A stretch of DNA of 43,160 bases from Bryobacterales bacterium (GTDB lineage Bacteria; Acidobacteriota; Terriglobia; Bryobacterales; Bryobacteraceae). The stretch covers positions 1 to 43,160 of the forward strand of contig JADZGD010000067.1 in the NCBI GenBank assembly GCA_020854055.1. Reading direction: 5' to 3'. How positions within the stretch are numbered: the stretch's first letter is position 1; each line of letters starts with the position of its first letter. The notes under the pieces are model-generated. The model was not told the DNA's origin and did not search any database. It was given only the letters and a program-made list of their open reading frames with translations. The position numbers and the translations under genes are program-made. Below, piece by piece: positions 24,882 to 33,434 of the stretch.

Positions 24882-25315
24882 GCCTGTTCTCCTCGCTCTC
24901 GGTCAGCGCTTCGGGAATGGCGGCGCAGCGCACTCGCGCCGAATTGCTGGTGGAGAACATGGCCAACGCGGAAACCACGCGTACCGCGGCCGGTGGACCC
25001 TATCGCCGCAAAGATGCGGTTTTCGCCTCCGAGCGCCAGTCTTCGCCATTTTCCTCGGTGTTTCAGAATCAGCTCGACGGGGGTCTGGAGGGTGTTCAAG
25101 TCACCGGCATCGTCGAAGACCAGTCGGAGCCGGAGAAACGCTATCTGCCCGGCCATCCGGATGCCGACAAGGATGGCTATGTTGCTTTTCCCCGCATCAA
25201 TCCGGCCGAAGACATGGTTGATCTGATGGGCGCTTCGCGCGGTTACCAGGCCAATGTCGCCGCTATGACCGCGGTGAAGGACATGATCTTCAAGTCCATC
25301 GACTTGTTGAGGTAA
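24878..25315 (+). CDS. flgC: Flagellar proximal rod protein FlgC
   Basis: The 145-residue rod subunit has the N-terminal coiled region LFSSLSVSASGMAAQRTRAELLVENMANAETTRT, a central ADKDGYVAFPRINPAEDMVDLM and the C-terminal SRGYQANVAAMTAVKDMIFKSIDL. These are the D0/D1 elements shared by rod proteins. The ENMANAETT replaces the more usual ENIANANTT. Overlap with flgB by 4 bases and a 12-base gap to fliE. Confidence 0.95.
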   Translation: MSLFSSLSVSASGMAAQRTRAELLVENMANAETTRTAAGGPYRRKDAVFASERQSSPFSSVFQNQLDGGLEGVQVTGIVEDQSEPEKRYLPGHPDADKDGYVAFPRINPAEDMVDLMGASRGYQANVAAMTAVKDMIFKSIDLLR

Positions 25316-25327
25316 TAGGAGACGCCG

Positions 25328-25630
25328 ATGTCCTCGCCCATCAGCGGCCTCAATTCTGTCAACCTTCCAATTCCGGCGCCGGCGGGTCCCGCGGCAGCGG
25401 CGTCCGGGGGTGACGCCTTCCGCGCCCTTCTCGGTAACGCCATCGGCAGCGTCGAGCAGTCTCGTGCCGCCGCGCACACGAGTATTGAAAAATTCCTTGC
25501 CGGCGAGAACGAAGAACTCCACCAGACGGTCATGGACGTACAGAAGGCCGAACTGTCCCTGGATCTGTTTCTGCAGATGCGCAACAAGGTGATTCAAGCC
25601 TACCAGGAAGTGATGAGAATGCAGCTCTAG
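25328..25630 (+). CDS. fliE: Flagellar hook-basal body protein FliE
   Basis: FliE joins the MS ring (FliF) to the rod. The 100-residue product has a variable Gly/Pro/Ala-rich start and the conserved C-terminal half: FRALLGNAIGSVEQSRAAAHTSIEKFLAGENEELHQTVMDVQKAELSLDLFLQMRNKVIQAYQEVMRM. This last part, with the LDLFLQMRNKVI..YQE pattern, is diagnostic. A TAGGAGA ribosome binding site precedes the ATG. Confidence 0.93.
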   Translation: MSSPISGLNSVNLPIPAPAGPAAAASGGDAFRALLGNAIGSVEQSRAAAHTSIEKFLAGENEELHQTVMDVQKAELSLDLFLQMRNKVIQAYQEVMRMQL

Positions 25631-25642
25631 CCGGGGCCGGTT

Positions 25643-27358
25643 ATGACAGCCATCCGAACTCTCTACGCCAGATTGACGCCGCGGCAACGGGTGCTGCTCG
25701 GCGCCGTGCTGGTGTTGCTGGTCTCGGGCGGTTTCTGGCTCGCCCACTGGAACCGGGAGCGTGACTTCAAGCCGATCTACTCCGGTCTTGCGGCTGAAGA
25801 TGCCGGCGCCGTCGTTTCCAAGGTGCGCGAGAGCGGAGTTCCCTACCGGCTCTTGGAGAATGGCAGTACGGTGCTGGTGCCCTCGTCGAAGGTGGCGGAA
25901 CTGCGGCTCCAGATGGCTTCCGCCGGATTGCCCAAGACGGGGCGGATCGGCTTCGAGCTCTTTGACAAGGCCAACTTCGGCACCACCGATTTCGCCGAAC
26001 AGGTCAACTATCACCGTGCGCTCGAGGGGGAACTGGAACGTTCGATCACGTCGCTGGCGGAGGTGGAGCAGGGGCGGGTTCATATTACCTTCGCCAAGGA
26101 CTCGGTTTTTACTGAATCCCGCCAGCCGGCCAAGGCGAGCGTGCTGGTCAAGCTCCGGTTTGGCGCCAGGCTTTCGCCTCAGAATGTGCAGTCGATTACC
26201 TATCTTGTCGCCAGCGCCGTCGAGGGGCTCGATCCGGGTTCCGTCTCGGTGCTCGATATGCAGGGAAACCTGCTCAGCCGGCCACGCCACCACAATCCCG
26301 ATGGTCCCGATCCCGACGATGCCTCGATTGAATACCGCCAGAAGATCGAGAAGGACCTGCTGGCGAAAATCAACACCACGCTCGAACCGCTGCTTGGAGC
26401 AGATCGTTTCCGGGCCGCGGTCTCGGTGGAGTGCGACTTTTCAAGCGGCGAACAAAGCGAGGAACTGTTCGACCCGGCAAAGTCGGTGATGGTGAGTTCG
26501 CAAAAGAGTGAAGATACCAGCGGGGCCTCCGGTCCGGCCGGAATTCCAGGAACGGCCTCGGCTCTTCCCAGGCCGGCGGCGCGAGGCGCGGGCACGGCGC
26601 TGGCTTCGGCGCGGCGTACGGAGAACATCGCTTATCAGACCAGCCGGGTGGTCAAGCGCACGAAACTACCACAGGGCGAGGTCAAGCGGATCTCGGTCGC
26701 GATGCTGCTCGACCACGCCATCCGGTGGGAGGGCGCCGGAGTCAAAGCCAAACGGATCGTCGAACCGGTTTCGGCCGAGCGGCTGAAGGCCGTCCACGAT
26801 ATTGTCGCCGCGGTGATCGGATTCCGCCAGGATCGTGGCGACCAGGTCACCGTCGAAGCACAACCATTCGAATCCACGCTGAATTGGGAACCTGCGCCGG
26901 CTGGGTCCGCCGGCGGGCCCGGCGGAATTGGCCCGCTGAATCTGAAACTTCCTTCCTGGGTGAATCGCAAAGTGCTGGTGCTGGGCGCCGTGGCCGGAAT
27001 CCTCCTTCTGCTGTTGCTATTGGCGGCCTTCGCCCTGCTGCTGAAGCGCCCGTCGAAAAAGAAGGCCGCCAGGGGCGCAAAGGCTGGGCTGGCGGGGAAG
27101 GGCGCTCTTCGATCCGGCGATGAACAGGCTGAACTTCCCGCCGCGCCTGACGTGAAACAGCAACTGGAAGCGAAACTGGCTGAACAGGCAGCCAAGCGCG
27201 AAATGGCGGAATTGGAGGCTGTCGCCGCTCTCAAACTCCCGGCGCCTACAACGAAGAAATCTGAGGTGCTGGCACGGCATCTGAGCGAGGAAGCCAAGAA
27301 AGATCCGGAGATGATGGCACAGATCCTGCGAACGTGGTTGAACGATGCGGTGCGGTAG
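25643..27358 (+). CDS. fliF: Flagellar MS-ring protein FliF
   Basis: FliF builds the MS ring in the inner membrane and the FliG attachment site. The 571-residue product has a first membrane helix at about residues 18-35 (LLGAVLVLLVSGGFWLAHW), the conserved YSGLAAEDAGAVV and VPSSKVAELRLQMASAGLPKTGRIGFELFDKANFGTTDFAEQVNYHRALEGELERSI region, the ring-building repeats, a second helix around residues 440-465, and a C-terminal cytoplasmic tail (ARHLSEEAKKDPEMMAQILRTWLND) that binds FliG. The Pro/Ala-rich stretch around residues 290-320 is a lower-conservation loop. Confidence 0.95.
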   Translation: MTAIRTLYARLTPRQRVLLGAVLVLLVSGGFWLAHWNRERDFKPIYSGLAAEDAGAVVSKVRESGVPYRLLENGSTVLVPSSKVAELRLQMASAGLPKTGRIGFELFDKANFGTTDFAEQVNYHRALEGELERSITSLAEVEQGRVHITFAKDSVFTESRQPAKASVLVKLRFGARLSPQNVQSITYLVASAVEGLDPGSVSVLDMQGNLLSRPRHHNPDGPDPDDASIEYRQKIEKDLLAKINTTLEPLLGADRFRAAVSVECDFSSGEQSEELFDPAKSVMVSSQKSEDTSGASGPAGIPGTASALPRPAARGAGTALASARRTENIAYQTSRVVKRTKLPQGEVKRISVAMLLDHAIRWEGAGVKAKRIVEPVSAERLKAVHDIVAAVIGFRQDRGDQVTVEAQPFESTLNWEPAPAGSAGGPGGIGPLNLKLPSWVNRKVLVLGAVAGILLLLLLLAAFALLLKRPSKKKAARGAKAGLAGKGALRSGDEQAELPAAPDVKQQLEAKLAEQAAKREMAELEAVAALKLPAPTTKKSEVLARHLSEEAKKDPEMMAQILRTWLNDAVR

Positions 27359-27364
27359 CAAGCG

Positions 27365-28393
27365 ATGATTCAGAACAGCGACAAGCCGGTGGTAGTCCCC
27401 GGTATCAGAAAAGCGGCCGTGCTGCTGATCAGTCTCGGTGACGGCGTGAGCGCGGAGATCCTCAAGTGCATGGACGACGACGAGGTTCAACTGCTCACTC
27501 GCGAGGTGGCCAAGGTCCCTCACTTCACCGCCGAGCAGGGAGAGGCCATCCTTCAGGAATTTCACGAGATGGCGCTGGCGCATGAATACGTCCTCAAGGG
27601 CGGCATCGACTACGCGCGCAAAATCCTGGTGAATGCCTTCGGACCCGAACACGCCAAGAGGCTTCTCGACCGGTTGATGAAATCCCTGGGAGGTGAGCAC
27701 GCCAGCTTCGACGTGTTGCAGAAGGCCGATCCGCAGCAACTGGCCAAGTTCATTCACTCGGAGCACCCGCAGACGATTGCCCTGATCCTGTCCCACCTTA
27801 ACCCGTCGCAGGCGGCCGGCCTGCTGTTTTCCCTTCCCGCCGAGATACGGGCCGACGTGGCGTTGCGCATGGCGCACCTTGACCAGATCTCGCCCGACAT
27901 CATCTCCAAGATCGCCGGTATTATCGGCCAGAAGCTAAAGGCGCTCGGTGAACTCAGCCGCGAATCCTACGGCGGCGTTCGCGCGGTCGCCGAAATGTTC
28001 AACCGGCTCGACTCCAACACCAGCAAGGAGATTCTCGACATTATCGAACAGGAAGATCCGGCGCTGGTGGAAACCGTGCGCCACCTGATGTTTGTCTTTG
28101 AAGATCTGCTGCTGCTCGATCAGAACGCGATCAAAGAAGTTCTTTCCAAGGTGGACCGGAAGGTGCTGACTGTGGCGCTCAAAGGAACCAGCGACCAGTT
28201 GAAAAATCATTTTTTGCAGTGCATGTCGCAGCGCGGATCCGAGATGCTGCGCGAGGATATGGACGCGCTCGGTCCCATCAAGATCAAAGAGGTTGAAGCC
28301 GGCCAGCAGCAGATCATCGCTGTCGTGCGGCAGTTGGAAAGCGACGGCGTCATCAGTCTGAAGGGCACCGTGGGTGAACAGTACGTCGTCTGA
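27365..28393 (+). CDS. fliG: Flagellar rotor switch protein FliG
   Basis: FliG links the MS ring to FliM and interacts with MotA for torque. The 342-residue product has the N-terminal FliF-binding domain (GIRKAAVLLISLGDGVSAEIL), the EHPQT motif (HSEHPQTIALILSHLNPSQAAGLL) of the middle domain, and the C-terminal torque helix (LLLLDQNAIKEVLSKVDRKVLTVALKGTSDQLKNHFLQCMSQRGSEMLREDM). The charged residues used with MotA are retained. It starts 6 bases after fliF. Confidence 0.96.
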   Translation: MIQNSDKPVVVPGIRKAAVLLISLGDGVSAEILKCMDDDEVQLLTREVAKVPHFTAEQGEAILQEFHEMALAHEYVLKGGIDYARKILVNAFGPEHAKRLLDRLMKSLGGEHASFDVLQKADPQQLAKFIHSEHPQTIALILSHLNPSQAAGLLFSLPAEIRADVALRMAHLDQISPDIISKIAGIIGQKLKALGELSRESYGGVRAVAEMFNRLDSNTSKEILDIIEQEDPALVETVRHLMFVFEDLLLLDQNAIKEVLSKVDRKVLTVALKGTSDQLKNHFLQCMSQRGSEMLREDMDALGPIKIKEVEAGQQQIIAVVRQLESDGVISLKGTVGEQYVV

Positions 28394-28395
28394 CC

Positions 28396-29106
28396 ATGAG
28401 TTCCAGGATCGTTTCCAAACGTCAACCCGACCGGTCGGCACCCATCGCCTGGGCGGTGTGGAGCCAGCGCGAGACATCCGGCGTCCAATCCTCACCCGCC
28501 GCGCCGGCGGACGGTAAAGGTACCCCCGCTACCCCCGAACCGGCCGGTGAGCGGGCACTGCTCCGCCAGCTCCAGGAACAGGTTTCCACACTCCAGATGG
28601 AACTTCTCCAGCGCGAGCAGCAGGCCCGCCAGACCGGCTACGGCGAGGGTGAACAAGCCGGCAGGCGCGCGGCCGCGGCCGAACTGCAACCGGTTCTCGA
28701 CCGGCTGGCGCGAACCATAGAAGAACTCACCCTGTTGCGCCGCCGCTTTCGCGTGGAGGCCGAGCGCGACGTCGTCAAACTCGCGCTGGCGATCGCAAAG
28801 CGGGTACTTTACCGGGAGATCAACATGGATCCCGATGCGATGCTGGGGCTTGTCCGGGTGGCGCTGGAACAGATTGACCTGCGTGAGTTGCACCGCGTGC
28901 GCCTGCATCCGGTGGACGCTCCCGCCGTTGAGCGGCACCTGGCCACTACCGGCGTTCCTGGGCGAGTCGAGGTGATCGCCGATGCCGGACTGGAACGGGG
29001 AAGCGCCGTCTTCGAGACGGCGCGCGGCAATCTGGATGCCTCGATCTCCACCCAACTGGAAGAGATTGGCCGGGGTTTTGGCGACCTGTTGGAGCGCGAA
29101 CGATGA
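28396..29106 (+). CDS. fliH: Flagellar assembly protein FliH
   Basis: FliH is the stator and negative regulator of the export ATPase FliI. The 236-residue product has a Pro/Ala-rich N-terminus, a coiled-coil middle (LLRQLQEQVSTLQMELLQREQQARQTGYGEGEQAGRRAAA with a G-x-G-x-x-A-G pattern), and a C-terminal domain resembling the peripheral stalk subunits of rotary ATPases (KLALAIAKRVLYREINMDPDAML). Two tryptophans at W19 and W22 have the W-x-x-W spacing of E. coli FliH W7/W10, which bind FlhA and FliN. It ends 4 bases inside fliI. Confidence 0.88.
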   Translation: MSSRIVSKRQPDRSAPIAWAVWSQRETSGVQSSPAAPADGKGTPATPEPAGERALLRQLQEQVSTLQMELLQREQQARQTGYGEGEQAGRRAAAAELQPVLDRLARTIEELTLLRRRFRVEAERDVVKLALAIAKRVLYREINMDPDAMLGLVRVALEQIDLRELHRVRLHPVDAPAVERHLATTGVPGRVEVIADAGLERGSAVFETARGNLDASISTQLEEIGRGFGDLLERER

Positions 29107-30443
29107 CTCCCGGCTCCGTTGCCGCCAATGCGGCCTTCGACCTGGACCGTTATCTGGGGAGGCTCGCTAACGGGCGTCCATACCAGTGGACCGGGGCGGT
29201 CACTGAGTTGATCGGCCTGCTGATCGAATCCCAGGGGCCGGCCTCGGCCATCGGCGATTTTTGCGAGATCCGCACAGCCTCCGGGCGCCCGGTACGAACC
29301 CAGGTGATCGGATTCCGCAGCGGCCGGGTTCTCTCGATGCCGCTCGAGGAGACCGACGGTCTACAGTTGGGGGACACCGTGATTGCCCGCAGGGAAGATG
29401 CGCGCATCGGTGTTTCCCGGGCACTGCTCGGCCGCGTACTGGACGGCTTCGGGCGGCCGATCGACGGCGGTCCTCCCATTGCAGCGGATACCAGCTACGA
29501 ACTGTTCGCAGCGCCGCCGGGGCCGCTGCAACGCGTGCCCATCGGCCAGCGCCTGTTCACCGGTATCCGTAGCATCGACGGCCTGCTCACCTGTGGCATG
29601 GGGCAGCGCCTGGGCATCTTCGGCGGCTCGGGCGTCGGCAAGAGCACGCTGCTCGGCTGCATGTCGCGCCAGAATACCGCCGATGTCAGCGTCATAGCGC
29701 TGGTTGGCGAACGCAACCGTGAGGTGCGCGACTTCATCGAGCATGAACTTGGCCCGGAAGGACTGTCGCGTTCGGTGCTCATCGTCGCCACCTCGGACCG
29801 TCCAGCGCCGCTACGCATCCGCGCCGCGTTTGTGGCGCTCGCCATCGCGGAGTATTTTCGCGACCAGGGGGCCAATGTGCTGATGGTGCTCGATTCGGTT
29901 ACCCGCCTCGCCATGGCTCAGCGCGAGATTGGCCTCGCTTCGGGCGAACCGCCGAGCCAAAAAGGCTATACCCCTTCGGTGTTCAATCTGCTCCCGAAAA
30001 TTTTTGAGCGGGCCGGCAATTTCCAGCGTGGCTCCATCACCGGATTTTTTACGGTCCTGGTGGAGGGAGACGATTTCAACGAGCCGATCTGCGACGCCAC
30101 CCGTGGAATCCTCGACGGGCACATCATCCTTTCGCGGCAGTTGGGAAACGCCGGCCACTATCCGGCGATCGACATTCTCCAATCGGTGAGCCGCCTCGCT
30201 TCAAAATTGACCTCTCCCGACGAGAAGGCGGCGGCGCGCAAGGTGCGGGAGGCTTTGGCGTCCTATCAGCGCGCCGAAGATCTCATTAACCTGGGCGCCT
30301 ATGCGGCCGGGTCCAATCCACAACTGGATGCGGTCATCCGGATTCGACCGCTGCTGATGGAGTTCCTCAAACAGGATGCCACCCACCTGGCCTCGCCTGA
30401 CGAAACCGTGTCCGGCATTCTGAAGCTGGCCAGTGCCTTCTGA
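29103..30443 (+). CDS. fliI: Flagellar type III export ATPase FliI
   Basis: FliI hydrolyses ATP to drive export of flagellar subunits. The 446-residue product has the Walker A loop GGSGVGKS at residues 174-181, GERNREVRDFIEHEL, and a Walker B-type LMVLDSVTRLAMAQREIGLASGEPPSQKGYTPSVF. The whole product resembles the beta subunit of F1 ATPase, as expected. Its first codon overlaps fliH (ATGA) and its stop shares one base with the fliJ ATG. Residue counts match the family. Confidence 0.96.
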   Translation: MTPGSVAANAAFDLDRYLGRLANGRPYQWTGAVTELIGLLIESQGPASAIGDFCEIRTASGRPVRTQVIGFRSGRVLSMPLEETDGLQLGDTVIARREDARIGVSRALLGRVLDGFGRPIDGGPPIAADTSYELFAAPPGPLQRVPIGQRLFTGIRSIDGLLTCGMGQRLGIFGGSGVGKSTLLGCMSRQNTADVSVIALVGERNREVRDFIEHELGPEGLSRSVLIVATSDRPAPLRIRAAFVALAIAEYFRDQGANVLMVLDSVTRLAMAQREIGLASGEPPSQKGYTPSVFNLLPKIFERAGNFQRGSITGFFTVLVEGDDFNEPICDATRGILDGHIILSRQLGNAGHYPAIDILQSVSRLASKLTSPDEKAAARKVREALASYQRAEDLINLGAYAAGSNPQLDAVIRIRPLLMEFLKQDATHLASPDETVSGILKLASAF

Positions 30444-30892
30444 TGCAACGCTTCCGGTTCCGCCTGCAACGAGTACTCGATTTGTGGGAAAAGCAAGCCG
30501 ATGCCGAACAGTTGCGCCTCCAGAGCCTGCACGCCGAGCGCGCGGCGCTCGAGGAGCAACAACAGCAACTCGGCCGGCAACGGCGCGACGCCGAACAGCA
30601 GGTGGTTCAATGCCCTTCGGTAACCGCCGCCGAGCTGATGTCGCTCGAGTCCTTCCGCCGGTTCGCCGCCCAGCAGCGGCGTCAGATTGCCGCCAGGCAG
30701 GCCCAATGCGCGGTGTTGATCGAACGCCAACTGGCGGTGGTGATGGAGGCCCGCCGCCGCACCCGCCTGTTGGAGAAGTTCCGCGAAAACCAGCAGGCGG
30801 AATGGAAGCGTGAATTCGACCGCGAACTGGAACAGCTGGCCGCCGAGTCCTATCTTTCAGGCGTGATTCGCCGCCGTATACAATCGCCTTGA
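30443..30892 (+). CDS. fliJ: Flagellar export chaperone FliJ
   Basis: FliJ is a two-helix coiled coil that threads into the FliI hexamer and helps hand over export substrates. The 149-residue product starts MQRFRFRLQRVLDLWEKQADAEQLRLQSL, the usual opening (F-x-F-x-L-x-x-V-L-x-x-x-x-x-x-E), and is almost wholly charged helix with many Glu/Gln/Arg. Position directly after fliI supports the call because FliJ is too variable to recognise by motif alone. It is the last gene of the operon; the next gene is on the other strand. Confidence 0.88.
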   Translation: MQRFRFRLQRVLDLWEKQADAEQLRLQSLHAERAALEEQQQQLGRQRRDAEQQVVQCPSVTAAELMSLESFRRFAAQQRRQIAARQAQCAVLIERQLAVVMEARRRTRLLEKFRENQQAEWKREFDRELEQLAAESYLSGVIRRRIQSP

Positions 30893-30898
30893 ACGGAA

Positions 30899-30917
30899 TG
30901 CCGCCGTCAGGCGGGCA
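30899..30917. terminator. Hairpin between fliJ and the dipeptidase gene
   Basis: TGCCGCC, loop GTCA, GGCGGGCA: a GC-rich stem of 7 pairs with one bulged G in the gap between two convergent genes. It overlaps the end of the dipeptidase gene and lacks a T-run. It may help to end the flagellar transcript. Confidence 0.3.
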
Positions 30918-31950
30918 GCGATTCGCTGAAGAACCGGATCCAGTTGCCGTGCATCACGCCAGCGATGTCGTTATCGGAATAGCCTCGTGCGGCGAGCAGC
31001 GCGGGGATCTTTTGCAGATCGGCGATGGTGTTGAGATCCACCGGCGTCTGCTCGGTCCCATAGCCGCCGTCCAGATCACTGCCGATCGCCGCGTGCCGCG
31101 CGTTGCCGGCAAGCTGGCAGATATGGTCGATATGATTGACCGCATCGGCGATCGTCGCCCGGTTGTCCTCCAACCTCCAATCGGGCTGGAGCATCCAGGA
31201 ATCGAAGGCCACTCCAATCACCGCGCCACGCGCCGTCAGCGCGCGGATCTGCTCGTCAGTGAACTGGCGGTCGCCTGGCACCAGGCTGCGGCAGTTGTTG
31301 TGGCTCGCGTGCACCGGGCCGTCAAATGTCTCCAGCGCTTGCCAAAAACTCTCCGCTGCAATGTGGGTTGCATCAAGGATCATTCCCAGGGCGCGCATCT
31401 CGGCCAGCAGTTCGCGCCCGGCCGGAAGCAATCCGCCCTCGCAACCCGTACCGTGCGCGTAGGCGCTCGGCCCGTAGTGTGCAATTCCCACGGCGCGCAA
31501 CCCCAGCTCGAACCACTCCCGCGCTCCGGCCGGAGTGAGGATCGGATCGGCGCCCTCCATCGCCAGGATATAGCCTATCGTCCGGTCTCCCGAATTCCAC
31601 GCGGCAAGGTGAGCCTTCAACTCGCTCTGCGTACGAACCTGGCGCATCTGGCCGGCCGCCTGCATGGCGCGATAGTATGCCGCCTGGCCCCGCGCCATGG
31701 CATAGGCGATCGACTGGCTGCGAAAATCGATGTTGGTGCGGGCAGCGGGGTTCGCCCGGGCCAGCACCGTCGCCAGGCAAAGCCCCACTTCGGCTTTGCG
31801 CAGCTCCGGCAGAGAGACGGTATTGGTCCCCCGTCCCTGCTCGTCGTATCCCGCCTCAGAGGCGCGTATCTCGTCGATGGTCCACGTCTGGTCCCGGTTC
31901 CAGCCCAGCGCATTCCAGGAAATGTCGAGGTGTGAATCAACCAGCAGCAT
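30907..31950 (-). CDS. M19 renal-dipeptidase-type metallopeptidase
   Basis: The 347-residue product belongs to the M19 (membrane dipeptidase) family, a binuclear-zinc amidohydrolase-fold enzyme that cleaves dipeptides, often with D-residues. Metal ligands are visible: H7 and D9 in VDSHLDI, the bridging-type Glu in ILAMEGADPI, the His residues in ILDATHIA and HASHNN, and the Asp in IGSDLDGGYG. There is no signal peptide. Start MLLVDSHLD at 31950 is chosen although the frame is open 50 codons further, because M19 proteins begin near this motif. It follows the aminotransferase gene by 16 bases and is likely co-transcribed. Confidence 0.9.
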   Translation of the reverse strand: MLLVDSHLDISWNALGWNRDQTWTIDEIRASEAGYDEQGRGTNTVSLPELRKAEVGLCLATVLARANPAARTNIDFRSQSIAYAMARGQAAYYRAMQAAGQMRQVRTQSELKAHLAAWNSGDRTIGYILAMEGADPILTPAGAREWFELGLRAVGIAHYGPSAYAHGTGCEGGLLPAGRELLAEMRALGMILDATHIAAESFWQALETFDGPVHASHNNCRSLVPGDRQFTDEQIRALTARGAVIGVAFDSWMLQPDWRLEDNRATIADAVNHIDHICQLAGNARHAAIGSDLDGGYGTEQTPVDLNTIADLQKIPALLAARGYSDNDIAGVMHGNWIRFFSESLPA

Positions 31951-31966
31951 GGATTGGCCCCTCCTG

Positions 31967-33319
31967 CTACGCCCGTGCGGCCGGGTGCAGCACCGCGGCT
32001 GCCTTCTCCAGCGCCGCCCGCAGGGCGCCGGCGGTGAACTCGATGTCGTCTTCCGAGTGGGCGGCGGAGATGGAAGCCTGCTTGGTTGCCAGCGGGAAAA
32101 AGTATACGCCACGCCGGATCAGTTCCAGCCGCATGGCCGAATCGGCGTCAAAGGCATGGTTCTGTGCAATGTCATGCCAGTCTACCGGCGGATGATCCAT
32201 GAAGTAGATACAGAAAGCCGAGCCCTGCCGCGCCACGGTGCCCGCCATTCCCAGGCTCGCCAGCGACTCCTCAATCGAACCCTGCAGGCTGGCGCCGAGC
32301 TGTTCCAATTTGCGGTACACCGCGCCGTCATCCTCCATGAGCCGCTCGAGGGTGGCAATTGTCGCCGCCACCGGGACGGGGTGTGCGTTGTAGGTGCCGG
32401 CCAGTAACACGCGCTTCGATCCATCGGGATGGACAAAGTAATCCATCAATTCCTTTCTGCCGCCGATCGCCGCCATCGGATAGCCGTTCGCCAGCGCCTT
32501 GCCGTACACGGCCAGATCCGGTTTCACGCCCGCCAGCGCGGCGTAACCACCTAGAGCGTGCCGGAAGCCGGTCTTTACCTCGTCGAACACCAGCACAAAA
32601 CCAAATTCATCGGCCAGCGCCCGCAGGCCCTGCAGATATCCCGGCTTGGGATGCACGATGCCGATATTCTGTAGAACCGGTTCGGTAATCAGCGCCGCCA
32701 CCGGATAGCGTTGGCACACTGCCCGTACCGCGTCCAGGCTGTTGAAATTCACCGGATGGATCAGCTTCGAGTGGGCCTCCGGAATACCGGCGCTGATCGG
32801 CAGGAAAGGATATTCGTCATCGGTCACCCGTGGCCCCAGCGCGCTCAGCGGCGTCATCAGGTTGCAGGCCACGTCATTGTGCCAGCCGTTGTAGCCCCCC
32901 TGCATCACGATGACATGATCCCTTCCGGTTACCGCCCGGGCCAGCCGAAGGGCCTGATACGTCGCCTCACTGCCGGAGTTGAGCAACTGCACCGAATCGA
33001 CGTGCGGAGCATTACGGCAAATCAGTTCCGCCAGCCGGCCTTCGTGTTCGGTGGGCCCGCTGCCAAACAGGCTTGCGCCCTGCTCGATGGTCCGGATGAC
33101 GGCGGCCGATACGTGGGGGTCGTTGTGACCCAGCACGTGGGGAGCAAATGCCGCATGGTAGTCGATATACTCGTTGCCGTCGGCGTCCCAGATCCGGGAC
33201 CCTTCACCGCGCACAAATGCAATTTCCGGCTGGGTGGCCCGGTTCACCGAGACGACGCCTCCGGGGATCCAGCGGCGGTTGTTCGCCAGTATGCTTGCCG
33301 ATTTGGAATAAGATGACAT
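31967..33319 (-). CDS. Class III PLP aminotransferase, glutamate-1-semialdehyde-mutase-like
   Basis: The 450-residue product is a fold-type I, class III aminotransferase. PLP-binding residues are K274 (VYGKALANGYP) and D246 (LVFDEVKTGFR). LLNSGSEATYQALRLARA and HPKPGYLQGL are also shared with glutamate-1-semialdehyde 2,1-aminomutase-like proteins. The housekeeping HemL would normally be in a heme context; here the partners are a dipeptidase, SDRs and an M24 peptidase, so a catabolic aminotransferase is more likely. It is the lead gene of a two-gene minus-strand operon and is divergent from an SDR gene. Confidence 0.9.
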   Translation of the reverse strand: MSSYSKSASILANNRRWIPGGVVSVNRATQPEIAFVRGEGSRIWDADGNEYIDYHAAFAPHVLGHNDPHVSAAVIRTIEQGASLFGSGPTEHEGRLAELICRNAPHVDSVQLLNSGSEATYQALRLARAVTGRDHVIVMQGGYNGWHNDVACNLMTPLSALGPRVTDDEYPFLPISAGIPEAHSKLIHPVNFNSLDAVRAVCQRYPVAALITEPVLQNIGIVHPKPGYLQGLRALADEFGFVLVFDEVKTGFRHALGGYAALAGVKPDLAVYGKALANGYPMAAIGGRKELMDYFVHPDGSKRVLLAGTYNAHPVPVAATIATLERLMEDDGAVYRKLEQLGASLQGSIEESLASLGMAGTVARQGSAFCIYFMDHPPVDWHDIAQNHAFDADSAMRLELIRRGVYFFPLATKQASISAAHSEDDIEFTAGALRAALEKAAAVLHPAARA

Positions 33320-33351
33320 TTGCAGTTCTCAACGATTCGGAATCAAAGTAA

Positions 33352-33357
33352 ATTATA
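33352..33357 (-). promoter_or_regulatory. -10 element for the aminotransferase-dipeptidase pair
   Basis: The minus strand reads TATAAT 32 bases upstream of the aminotransferase ATG. A short interrupted palindrome, GATTC-G-GAATC at 33334-33344, lies just downstream and could be a regulator site. No clear -35 is visible. Confidence 0.4.
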
Positions 33358-33434
33358 TCTCTCCGTTTGCGGATGGCCGCCGGAGGCGTAATCGGGCTAC
33401 TTCGCGGACGGATATACAGGGAAGACGAGCTGAC

